From Flavobacterium omnivorum (GTDB lineage Bacteria > Bacteroidota > Bacteroidia > Flavobacteriales > Flavobacteriaceae), in NCBI RefSeq assembly GCF_900099915.1, contig NZ_FNDB01000003.1, positions 168,226 through 232,225 of the forward strand: DNA of 64,000 nucleotides. Direction: 5' to 3'. Position 1 is the stretch's first letter, and each line of letters begins with the position of its first letter. The position numbers were made by a program, and so were the translations under genes. The notes beneath the pieces were generated by a model. That model worked only from the letters and a program-made list of their open reading frames with translations. It had not been told where the DNA came from and did not search any database. Positions 18,651-27,028 of this stretch are shown piece by piece.

Positions 18651-20369
18651 ATGGTGCGTTCCCCGATCTTTATTTTACTACTCTTATTTTCAATTGTCTC
18701 TTGCCAAGAGGGTACAGAAACAATTTCTTCCAATCTTAAAAAGAATGAAACTGCAAATAGTGTCTTAGCTAAGAAGTTATCCGGTTTAGGCGACACTTAT
18801 TACATGGATAAAAAATTTGATAAGGCATTCTATCATTATATGAAATCGAAAGATTTGTTTGAAATAGAAAAAAACGATGCTTTTGCCGCTTATAATTTAA
18901 TTCAATTAGCGAGGATTCAACAAACATTTGGTGATTATAATGATAGTGAAGAAACCTTAACAGAGGCTTTACCCTTTATAAAGAATAATATTGAATATCA
19001 AATAGCAGCAAATAATCTATTTGGAATCTCTTCAAAAGAACTAAAAAATTATGAAGACGCCATTTTCTTTTATAATAAAATTTTAAAAACGGTAAACGAT
19101 CCATTATTGAGAGTGACTCCTGTTAATAATATTGCAACGGTTTATATAGAACAAGAAAAGTATAGAGAAGCAGTAGCATTTTTAGAGCCCATTTCAAAAT
19201 CTACTATTTTAGATACTATCCCTCATAAAAAAGCTATAATTATTGACAATCTGGGATTTGCTTATTATAAAGACAATGCTCTAGCAAAAGGACTAGCCCT
19301 AATGAATCAGGGATTAGCAATTAGGAAAAAAATTAACGATTCTTATGGAAGTATAGAAAGCTATTTGCATTTAGCGGATTTTTATAAAGATCGAGATCAT
19401 CAAAAATCGAAGGAGAATGCATTGCAGGCTTATGAGGTAGCCACAAAGTATCAAAGTATCGACGAACGATTGGAGGCATTGGAATTTTTAATGTCCTATA
19501 ATATGGAAAAAGGGGTGAATAGTTATGCCGCAGTGTTTGTAAATCTCAATGATAGCATTAAAACCATACGAAACAATGCTAAAAATCAGTTTGCTAAAAT
19601 TAAGTATGATTCCAGAGAAGCGACTTTGGAAAATATAAAATACAAGGGACTAAGAGCTGAAACCCTTTTGCAACTTGAAACGCAAAAAAACGAAAAGTAC
19701 TTGCTTAGTTTTGGATTAGTTGTACTACTTGGCGGAATCGGTTTTCTTATCCACTATTTTAAAAATAAAAGTAAACGAGAGCTATTAATCGCAAGTTACA
19801 ATACTGAAACTCGGATTTCAAAACAACTCCATGATGAACTCGCTAATGATGTTTTTTATGCTATGACTTTTGCCCAAACGCAAGATTTATTAAACCCTAT
19901 AAAAAAAGAAACGCTGTTAGACAATCTTGATAAAATATATGTTAGAACACGAGATTTCTCTAAGGAGAATAGCACTATAGAAACAGGAGAAAGTTTTGAA
20001 CGCAATCTAAAACAAATGCTTAGTAATTATAAATGTGACAGCGTTGAAGTTATTATAAAAAATGGAAATTCAATAGATTGGTCAAAAATCGAAAACGAAA
20101 AAAAGATCGCATTGCAAAGAGTATTGCAAGAGCTCATGGTTAATATGAAAAAATACAGCCAAGCCAATTTTGTGATCATTGGGTTTGATAGCGATCAGAA
20201 TAATGTGATAATTGACTATTCAGATAATGGGCTAGGCTTCACGGAAAAATTAATTTTAAAAAATGGACTGCAAAATGCAGAAAACCGCATTCAGGCAGTA
20301 AAAGGAATACTTATGTTTGATTCTCAAATCAATAAAGGATTCAAAGCTAAAATTTTACTTCCTAAATAA
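18651..20369 (+). CDS. TPR-containing sensor histidine kinase lipoprotein
   Basis: 572 residues. A lipoprotein-like signal (FILLLLFSIVSC) is followed by five or six tetratricopeptide-type helical pairs (about 40-300), a transmembrane segment at about 350-370, a HisKA_3-like box with H394 in ISKQLHDELANDV, and a HATPase domain (ELMVNMKKYSQANFVIIGF; DYSDNGLGF). The TPR part is periplasmic and presumably senses a partner. Related operons encode a LuxR-type response regulator immediately downstream. Here only a decayed remnant of one remains, so the kinase may be orphaned. Confidence 0.9.
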   Translation: MVRSPIFILLLLFSIVSCQEGTETISSNLKKNETANSVLAKKLSGLGDTYYMDKKFDKAFYHYMKSKDLFEIEKNDAFAAYNLIQLARIQQTFGDYNDSEETLTEALPFIKNNIEYQIAANNLFGISSKELKNYEDAIFFYNKILKTVNDPLLRVTPVNNIATVYIEQEKYREAVAFLEPISKSTILDTIPHKKAIIIDNLGFAYYKDNALAKGLALMNQGLAIRKKINDSYGSIESYLHLADFYKDRDHQKSKENALQAYEVATKYQSIDERLEALEFLMSYNMEKGVNSYAAVFVNLNDSIKTIRNNAKNQFAKIKYDSREATLENIKYKGLRAETLLQLETQKNEKYLLSFGLVVLLGGIGFLIHYFKNKSKRELLIASYNTETRISKQLHDELANDVFYAMTFAQTQDLLNPIKKETLLDNLDKIYVRTRDFSKENSTIETGESFERNLKQMLSNYKCDSVEVIIKNGNSIDWSKIENEKKIALQRVLQELMVNMKKYSQANFVIIGFDSDQNNVIIDYSDNGLGFTEKLILKNGLQNAENRIQAVKGILMFDSQINKGFKAKILLPK

Positions 20370-20381
20370 TACAACACAAAT

Positions 20382-20570
20382 AGGTTCACAAAAGTTTTAA
20401 ATACTGATGAAATCGCTTTTAATGATGTGGGTTCAGCTCAAATACTCCAAGAACTTGATGTTCCCGCAATTCAATATGCAAAATATTGTGATGAAGCTTT
20501 GTTAAAAATTAAAAGAGCACATATCGAGGTACTCCTTTTCAACTGCGATGTAAAAATGCTGATAAATTAA
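20382..20570 (+). pseudogene. Remnant of a response regulator (receiver N-terminus)
   Basis: A frame of 63 codons directly after the kinase reads RFTKVLNTDEIAFNDVG, then LDVPAIQYAKYCDEALLKIK. This aligns by eye with the first ~55 residues of the LuxR-type response regulators that pair with TPR kinases (pattern KVLI-DD--S-N-G, YCDDA-LKIK-A). The expected ATG is AGG at 20382 and one acidic-pocket Asp is Glu. The frame ends at 20570, and a +1 shift near 20527 would restore a PF motif. No DNA-binding domain is recognisable downstream. Clearly inactive. Confidence 0.75.
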
Positions 20571-20905
20571 CCTTTTGCCGTTTGCAATTTTTTTCCTGCT
20601 TCTTTTTATTTACTACGTTTATTCTTCATACCCTGTTCAATTTCCTTAACTTGTGTATCAAAGTCGGCAGACGACAAAGTCTATTCATTATATCGAAAGT
20701 TGTGTCGATTCTGAAAACACGACCTTTGAAATCTAACTTTATAAGCCCGAAATCATATAACCTAAAAGTTCTCCTTTCTAGAATAATTTAAATTTAAATA
20801 GGTGTTCTAGGGCACAGGTTTAAGAAAGAGTGTTGTTTTTAGGAAAACATCCAAAACAAAAAAGACTTAAAAAACTGAATACCAGCTTATTAAGTCTTAA
20901 TGTTT
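20571..20905 (+). other. Decayed sequence and terminator-like hairpin
   Basis: No intact gene. It may contain further eroded response-regulator sequence. aagacttaa (20862-20870) and ttaagtctt (20890-20898) form a hairpin just before the 14-bp repeat at 20906. By analogy with the tRNA-Leu locus this may be an old terminator. Confidence 0.5.
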
Positions 20906-20919
20906 GTGCGGATAATAGG
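20906..20919 (+). repeat. 14-bp copy of the tRNA-Leu 3' end (possible distal attachment site)
   Basis: gtgcggataatagg is identical to 26838-26851, which is the 3' end of tRNA-Leu(TAG) plus one flanking base. The duplicated tRNA end lies on the 3' side of the tRNA, as expected for integration of an element at a tRNA gene. Confidence 0.6.
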
Positions 20920-21038
20920 TTTTCAATTGCTCATTTTTATTAATCTTAATTTATTAGTAATAGTTATTGTTTGAATTTCCTTTTTTAATTGAACAATTAG
21001 GTTGTGGAGGACTTCTTGTTCTTTGATTACCAATCATC

Positions 21039-21287
21039 TTATGCTATTTTTAATTTTGATCTTTCCCAAGTATAGTTACCACCTCGTTCATCAAATTTTA
21101 AAGCATCATAATTCATTTGTTGAATAGCCGCATCACAACCAACTTCTAAAATAGGTTCACTGTAAAAATGTTTTCCAGTTGTATTGTCAAAAAAACGACC
21201 TGCCGGATCAACCATTACATAACTTCCCTTCATTTGATGATTAGTTTCGGATACTATTTTAGTAATATTTGCAAATTCCAGTGATAT
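21039..21287 (-). pseudogene. C-terminal remnant of a prokaryotic viperin (antiviral radical SAM enzyme)
   Basis: The open frame enters from the IS element and ends at a natural stop. It reads ETNHQMKGSYVMVDPAGRFF, then EPILEVGCDAAIQQ and KFDERGGNYTWERSKLKI. This matches the C-terminal region of viperins; human viperin has SNQKMKDSYLILDEYMRFL, ILDVGVEEAI, FLKRGGKYIW and ADLKL at equivalent positions. Bacterial viperins make modified (3'-deoxy-3',4'-didehydro) ribonucleotides that block phage transcription. The radical-SAM core (CxxxCxxC) is missing, cut off by the IS21 element at 21288. Only about 80 residues remain, so it cannot be active. Confidence 0.85.
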
Positions 21288-21429
21288 TGACCACCCAATT
21301 CCAATTTAAAGTGAGCACCTGATTCCAATTCAAAGTGACCACCCAATTCCGGAGCAAAATGACCACCCCATTTTTCATTAAAAACTACTCTTTTTCATCT
21401 GTTAATTAGTATTCAAATATAGTTAAATA

Positions 21430-22167
21430 TTAGCCTTTGTTTAACCCTCTTTTTTTTCTCATAGATTCTCCATGTAATTCGAGTCGATGGGATTGATGTA
21501 TGAGTCTATCCAAAATGGCATCGGCAATAGTTTTTTCGCCAATTATATCATACCAACCCTGCACTGGGATTTGTGAGGTTACAATAATGGAACCATTATT
21601 ATGCCTGTCTTCAATGATCTCCAAAAGGGTAATTCGGTTGTGACTATCCAATGCTTGGAGTCCAAAATCGTCTAGTATAATAACATCTTGCCTTTCTATT
21701 TTAGCCAATTCTCGTAGGTAAGAACCATCTGCTTTGGCCATTTTTAATTTAGCAAACAACTTAGATGTATTAAAATAACTCACTTTAAAACCCTGTATAC
21801 AGGCTTGATAGCCTAATGCAGTGCCTAAATAACTTTTGCCTACACCAGTACTTCCAGTGATTAAAATATTTTCGTTTTTTTCTACAAATTCACATTCTGC
21901 TAAACGCAGAACCATGTTACGATCTAGATTACGGGTTTGGTCAAAATTGATGTTTTCAATATTTGATTTGTAATGGAATCGGGCATTAGTGATACTGCGA
22001 GCAATACGCCGATTGTGCCTTTCATCCCATTCGGCATCAATTAGCATCGATACAAACTGATCGAGTGTGTAATGGTCTGTTTTTCCGCTTTCAATAGCTG
22101 TTTTAAAAGCATTGAACATGCCATAAAGCTTCATTTGTTTCATTTTTGTTACTGTGGATTCATTCAT
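21430..22167 (-). CDS. istB: IS21 helper ATPase IstB
   Basis: 245 residues, AAA+ ATPase. Walker A GSTGVGKS lies at residues 105-112, Walker B VIILDDFGLQAL near 155 and sensor VTSQIPVQGWYDIIG near 197, with the N-terminal IstB helix bundle. It assists target DNA capture by IstA. It lies 18 bp downstream of istA in the usual istA-istB order. It appears intact. Confidence 0.96.
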   Translation of the reverse strand: MNESTVTKMKQMKLYGMFNAFKTAIESGKTDHYTLDQFVSMLIDAEWDERHNRRIARSITNARFHYKSNIENINFDQTRNLDRNMVLRLAECEFVEKNENILITGSTGVGKSYLGTALGYQACIQGFKVSYFNTSKLFAKLKMAKADGSYLRELAKIERQDVIILDDFGLQALDSHNRITLLEIIEDRHNNGSIIVTSQIPVQGWYDIIGEKTIADAILDRLIHQSHRLELHGESMRKKRGLNKG

Positions 22168-22185
22168 GATTACTTGGTTTTTAAT

Positions 22186-23733
22186 TTAATTATAATACTG
22201 TTTTCCTCTTATGTTACCGTGAACCGGGAGTTCTTGCTCGGGTTCTTGTTCAAAATCAATATGGTCTAAGTTGTTTTCTAATATATTTTGTATGGTCTTA
22301 AAATTGTAAATTTTAAAATCAAGTGCCCGCCTGCAAGCATTTATTAATCGCTGCTTCCCCACCTTTTTCTCGAAATTTAGTATTCCTAAACAACTTTTAT
22401 AGGCTTGTTCAGGATGGTTTCTACTTTCAATAATCTGTAAAATATATTCCCCTACAAAGGCATCAATGCTATTTGCCCAATCAATGAAGCGAGCAGCACT
22501 CCACTGGGCTACAAATTGATGCGTACTGGCCAAATGTTCTGGAGTTGTATTATAGATGTAAGGCTTGTAATTTCGCGCGTGAACAGCTATTCGGTTGTAT
22601 TTGTAATAGATCTCTACGGTTGATTTGGTATATAATAGTTTCGCTTTTTTCTTTATATATTGATAGGGAACGCTGTAGTAATTTTTGTCCTGACTCAATT
22701 GAACATGTCCATTTTGCATCACTGTTGCAAAGGATTGGTATTTGATTTCAAAGCGTTCTTGTGGTAGTGGACGTAGTTTTTGTTGCTCGTCTTCTAAAAA
22801 TAATTCTATACGAGAGTAAGGACGTCCTGTGAGTTTTCGGCTATTGTGAGCATCCAATAAATCCCATATCTGCTGGTTTAATTCTTCCAGAGAAAAGAAT
22901 TTGGTTTCTTTTAGATTTACATAAATCCTTCGGTACAATATCTTAACGGCTCCTTCAACCAATGACTTATCTCGTGGTTTATACGCCCTAGCAGGCAAGA
23001 TTGTGGTTTGGTAATGTTCGGCTAAATCAGCCAAGGTCTCATTAATTGTGGGTTCAAAACGACTGCTTTTTATTACTGCAGATTTTAGATTGTCGGGGAC
23101 AATAGCCTCAGGAGTACCCTCGAAAAAGCACATAGCATTCTCAACAGAACTAACAAAATCTTCCTTTTGTTGGCTCATAGAAGCCTCTGCATAGGTGTAT
23201 TGACTGGCTCCCAATATGGCTACAAAAAACTGTACTTCTTTGATTTCTCCTGTGTCTTTATCAATGATAGAGAGTGTTTTTCCAGCATAATCTACATACA
23301 TTTTATCACCAGCTTTGTGATTCATATGCATTACCGGATTGACCCGTTTGCCCCATATTTTGTAGTGATGGCTAAATTGTGAACTCTTGTAGCCTTCAGG
23401 GTTTAGGGCAATATATTGCTCCCAAAGGTGCTGAATGGTAACGCCCACTTTTTTAAGTTCCCGTTCCATTTTAGGGAAAAAAGCATAAAGAATCTGCATC
23501 TTGGTACTTATTGATTCCACGGTAGTATGTGAAAACAAAAGTTCTAGTTCTGCATCTGTTTTTTCATTAAGGACTTCTAAACTTAATCCAAGGACTTCAA
23601 ATAAAGAAATATACTTCTTTACTGTATTCCTAGAAAGGGATAAGTAGCTACTTATGAATAACTTACTCTTGCCGTTACAATAGAATTTAATTACTTTTCT
23701 AATTTTACTCATGTCTATTAATTTGTTTGCCAT
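22186..23733 (-). CDS. istA: IS21 transposase IstA
   Basis: 515 residues. An N-terminal helix-turn-helix (LFISSYLSLSRNTVKKYISLFE) precedes an rve/DDE integrase core. The three acidic residues are in KMYVDYAGKTL, AIVPDNLKSAV and DKSLVEGAVKILYRRIY. A C-terminal Mu-like beta region follows (KNYYSVPYQYIKKKAKLLYT). It catalyses transposition of the element. The frame is intact, so the IS may still be mobile. Confidence 0.96.
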   Translation of the reverse strand: MANKLIDMSKIRKVIKFYCNGKSKLFISSYLSLSRNTVKKYISLFEVLGLSLEVLNEKTDAELELLFSHTTVESISTKMQILYAFFPKMERELKKVGVTIQHLWEQYIALNPEGYKSSQFSHHYKIWGKRVNPVMHMNHKAGDKMYVDYAGKTLSIIDKDTGEIKEVQFFVAILGASQYTYAEASMSQQKEDFVSSVENAMCFFEGTPEAIVPDNLKSAVIKSSRFEPTINETLADLAEHYQTTILPARAYKPRDKSLVEGAVKILYRRIYVNLKETKFFSLEELNQQIWDLLDAHNSRKLTGRPYSRIELFLEDEQQKLRPLPQERFEIKYQSFATVMQNGHVQLSQDKNYYSVPYQYIKKKAKLLYTKSTVEIYYKYNRIAVHARNYKPYIYNTTPEHLASTHQFVAQWSAARFIDWANSIDAFVGEYILQIIESRNHPEQAYKSCLGILNFEKKVGKQRLINACRRALDFKIYNFKTIQNILENNLDHIDFEQEPEQELPVHGNIRGKQYYN

Positions 23734-23896
23734 AATCCGTATTTTTTTAACGAATGTATGGTGCTAACAACATGAAAAAGTAAGTAGTTTTTAATGCTCA
23801 ATTTTACCCCAAAATTAGGTGGTCATTTTGAACTGGAATAGGGTGGTCAGTTTACTCTGGAACTGGTGGTCAATTTGCACTGGAATTGGGTGGTCA

Positions 23897-25770
23897 ATTT
23901 GACCGGTTTTTCCACCAATGCAACTTATGTAGGTTTCACCGGAACACCCATTGATGCCACTATTGATGTATTTGGAGAAGTTGTTGATGCTTATACCATG
24001 ACCGAATCGGTAGCAGATGAAATCACGGTACGCATTGTTTATGAAGGACGTGCTGCCAAAGTTTTATTGAATAACCGTAAACTTCAAGAAATTGAAGAGT
24101 ATTATAATCGCTGTGCAGAAGAAGGCAGTAATGAACATCAAATAGAAGAAAGTAAAAAAGTGATGGCGCAAATGAATGCGATCATCGGAGATCCAAAACG
24201 ATTACAGGATTTGGCTGAGGATTTTGTAACACATTACGAGAATCGAATTGCCGAAGGAGCTACAATAAAAGCAAAAGCCATGTTTGTTTGCAGCAGCAGA
24301 CCCATTGCTTATGCGTTATATAAAAACGTTTTAGAACTAAGACCAGAATGGGGAGAAATAAAAGTAGCTGATGATGGTGTAATCCTGACGGATAAAGAGA
24401 GAAAAGAGATCAAACCGATGGAGCGCATGAAAATGGTCATGACTCGAGGAAAAGATGATCCTGAAGACATGTATTATTTATTGGGTACAAAAGAGGATCG
24501 AAAAGAAATGGACCGTCAATTTAAAAACGAAAAATCTAATTTTAAAATAGCTATTGTTGTTGATATGTGGCTAACTGGTTTTGATGTTCCGTTTTTAGAC
24601 ACTATGTATATTGATAAACCAATACAACGACACAATCTAATCCAAACCATTTCACGGGTTAACCGTAAATTCGGAGAAAAAAATAAAGGTTTGATCGTGG
24701 ATTATATCGGCATCAAAAAACAGATGAACTTGGCTTTAGCCCATTATAACAAAAAGGATTCTGATGTTTTTGAAGACATCGAGCAATCTATTGTAGTAGT
24801 AAAAGACCAATTAGATTTATTACACAAACTATTTCATAAATTTGACAATAGTAGGTATTTTAACGGCACACCGCTCGAACAACTCAATACTTTGAATAAA
24901 GGTGCTGAATTTGCACAAATAACACAAGAAATAGAAAAGCGTTTTATGTATATCGTAAAACGTTTAAAAGCCGCCTATGACATTTGTTCCGGAAGCGATG
25001 CTTTTACCCACGCTGTTAGAGATGAGATTCATTTCTTCCTCGCTGTCAGATCCATTGTATTCAAACTAACCAAAGGAGTTGCTCCTGATACTGCCCAAAT
25101 GAATAATAAGGTTCGGAATATGATTCAGGAAGCAATTGAGAGTGAAGGAATAGAAGAAATCTTTAAGTTGGGAGAAACAGGTGAGAAAGAAGTTGATATA
25201 TTTTCGGAGGATTATTTAGCCAAATTGGACAAAATTAAACTCCCGAACACCAAAATTAAATTACTGCAAAAACTGTTAGCAAAAGCCATTGAAGACGTTC
25301 AGAAAATCAATAAAATAATGGGGATCGATTTCACAAAGCGACTTCAATTTATTGTTGACAAATACAACGAAAGAAAAGAAAGCGATGTATTAAACAGTAT
25401 CGTATTGGAAGATTTCACCGATGAGATTATTGATTTGTATTTTGCCTTAAAAAAAGAGAAAGACTCTTTCAAAGATTTAGGAATTGACATTGAAGAAAAA
25501 GCATTTTACGATATTTTAAAAGCCTTGGCAATTAAATATGATTTTGTATATCCTGAAGACAAACTCATTATACTTGCTCAAAAAGTAAAAGAGGTCGTAG
25601 ACGACAAAGCTAAATACACCGACTGGAGTAAACGTGATGATATCAAAGCTGAATTAAAAGTAGGCTTAATTATTTTATTGGCTGATAATGGGTATCCGCC
25701 GGTTGATCGAGATGAAGTTTACAAAGAGATTTTTGAACAGGCAGAGAATTTTAAGAAGTATAGAGCGTAG
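23897..25770 (+). pseudogene. hsdR: Type I restriction enzyme HsdR, C-terminal fragment
   Basis: About 620 residues. The frame is open out of the IS end and becomes recognisable at NATYVGFTGTPIDATIDVFG, the helicase motif III-like region of HsdR. It continues with helicase motifs V-VI (VDMWLTGFDVPFLDTMYIDK; HNLIQTISRVNRKFG) and the helical C-terminal domain. The N-terminal nuclease domain (PD-ExK) and the first RecA domain (Walker A, DEAH) are absent. The fragment starts exactly at the IS21 boundary. No hsdM or hsdS is nearby. The natural stop is intact. It cannot cleave DNA. Confidence 0.92.
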
Positions 25771-25807
25771 AATAACATTAGACTTTTAAAGCAAAAAATT
25801 GAGAAAA

Positions 25808-26529
25808 ATGAGCAAATTGAGTGACAATCAAAAATTAATTTTAAAAAAGTTTATAACTCACTTTCTTCCAAAAAGAGGTAACAACAGAAAATATACGACA
25901 AATGAAATTGGGTATGTTCAAAGAACATTGGACAAAGTATTTATTCAAAATTTTGGATTTAATTTATCCAGCAAAGATATTCTGGACGAATTTGAAGAGT
26001 TAGGTTATACTATATTTACAAAAAAGGGACTTTGGGACAATGAAACTAAAATAGTCAAGCCTTACAAAAAAGGTTCGCTAATCAATTCAATTGACTGCTA
26101 TTCAGGATATGATGCTTCATTTGTTTATATTGATATTGATCAAGCAAAAATAAAGCAACTAATGATTTCAACAACTAGTTCCAAACTTAATACAAGTGAA
26201 ATCAAACTCGAGAAAGAAGAAGAAATGAAAAAAGAATTACATTTTTTTAAAAAAACTACTTTATTAATTGCTGGATTCAATTGAAAAAATAAACATTATT
26301 TCTGTTGACAATAAAGAATTTATGAATCTTGATCAAACTGCAATTTTTACCGGTCTTTGTAAATCTGTGGTTTATGAATAAACGCATTATCTCTAATTTT
26401 AAAATTACAAAACGATTATTTTTTAAAAAATCTGATATTGTTAAATGGATAACTTCATCAAAAGTGACGACAAAAGAAGAACTAAACCAACTGGCAGATG
26501 GATATATTTTTAAAAATCCTTTGAGTTAA
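25808..26529 (+). pseudogene. Frameshifted protein ending in an excisionase-like HTH domain
   Basis: A 158-residue frame (25808-26284, MSKLSDNQKLILKKFITHF...) ends at a TGA. Shortly after, two other frames read DNKEFMNLDQTAIFTGLCKS and then NKRIISNFKITKRLFFKKSD plus IVKWITSSKVTTKEELNQ. Together they make the helix-turn-helix of Bacteroidota excisionase/MerR-like proteins (pattern LTLDEAA-LTGLSKSTIY--T--R-IPHFK-GKRLFFKK). Joining needs about 4 bp removed near 26262 and several bp restored near 26370. I read this as one decayed gene of about 240 codons. Alternatively the 158-aa ORF is a separate unknown protein. Confidence 0.5.
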
Positions 26530-26559
26530 ATCTTAGAGTCACATTTAAAAATAGAAGAA

Positions 26560-26757
26560 ATGAAAGCAGAAGACGTATTTAATATTGCCATTCATCTTTC
26601 GGATTATGAACTTCAAAGATTGAATAATTTAATCGTGGATAAGTTAAAATTGAAAACTGAAAAAGTATTAAAGAAACTCTTTAAAACACAAGAACAAGAA
26701 GAAATGATGATTCATTTAATAAAACTTTGTTTTTCAAAAGTAAAAAATAAAAAATAA
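26560..26757 (+). CDS. Small hypothetical protein
   Basis: 65 residues, helical. The start resembles short Bacteroidota accessory proteins of the form 'MK-EDVFNIA-HLS--E...L'. The C-terminus is lysine-rich (LCFSKVKNKK). It lies 30 bp after the HTH remnant in the same orientation and inside the tRNA-bounded island. The function is unknown. Confidence 0.5.
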   Translation: MKAEDVFNIAIHLSDYELQRLNNLIVDKLKLKTEKVLKKLFKTQEQEEMMIHLIKLCFSKVKNKK

Positions 26758-26790
26758 TATTCCCGGCATTATTTCGGCAAAAAAAGAAAC

Positions 26791-26834
26791 AAAAAATCCC
26801 TAAAACGTTGATTATAAACGTTATAGGGATTTTT
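26791..26834. terminator. Hairpin next to tRNA-Leu
   Basis: aatccctaaaacgtt pairs with aacgttatagggatt, with A/T runs on both sides. It can terminate the tRNA transcript on the minus strand and island genes on the plus strand. Confidence 0.8.
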
Positions 26835-26837
26835 AAA

Positions 26838-26851
26838 GTGCGGATAATAGG
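26838..26851 (+). repeat. 14-bp repeat at the tRNA-Leu 3' end (possible proximal attachment site)
   Basis: gtgcggataatagg, identical to 20906-20919. It includes the tRNA discriminator and acceptor strand. Confidence 0.6.
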
Positions 26852-26920
26852 ACTCGAACCTACACGCCTTGCGGCACCAGATCCTAAGTCTGGCATGTCT
26901 ACCAATTTCACCATATCCGC
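26839..26920 (-). tRNA. tRNA-Leu (anticodon TAG)
   Basis: On the minus strand the acceptor arm starts GCGGATA and ends TATCCGC plus discriminator A. The anticodon stem CCAGA/TCTGG encloses CTTAGGA, giving anticodon TAG. A leucine-type variable arm (TGCCGCAAGGCGT) and the T arm GGTTCGAGTCC follow. 82 nt, with no encoded CCA. Its 3' end appears to have served as an integration site. Confidence 0.95.
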
Positions 26921-26998
26921 GAAATTCTGAGTGCAAATATAAGCATTACTTCTTAAGTTCAAAGGAATTTCTTCAAAAATTATTCACTCAGTTTTTCG

Positions 26999-27006
26999 TA
27001 CTTTTG
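26999..27006 (+). promoter_or_regulatory. Predicted -7 box of the M20 dipeptidase gene
   Basis: TACTTTTG fits TAnnTTTG, 22 bp before the ATG at 27029. A clear -33 element is not seen. Confidence 0.45.
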
Positions 27007-27028
27007 AGATATAAATAAAATTCAAATA

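Larger units (their letters stand above)
21288..23896 (-). mobile_element. Complete IS21-family insertion sequence
   Basis: 2,609 bp beginning TGACCACCC and ending GGGTGGTCA. It carries four 24-bp-spaced end repeats on each side: starts at 21288, 21312, 21336, 21360, and ends at 23825, 23849, 23872, 23896. It carries istA and istB, both intact. The flanks (…gatat on the left, atttg… on the right) do not form a target duplication. The left flank is inside viperin and the right flank inside hsdR. The lack of duplication and the two half-genes suggest an IS-mediated deletion rather than simple insertion. Confidence 0.92.

Noticed and set aside
20582..20791. 69-codon Phe-rich frame after the regulator remnant
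   Set aside because: Most likely a shifted continuation of the decayed response regulator; no independent start or family.
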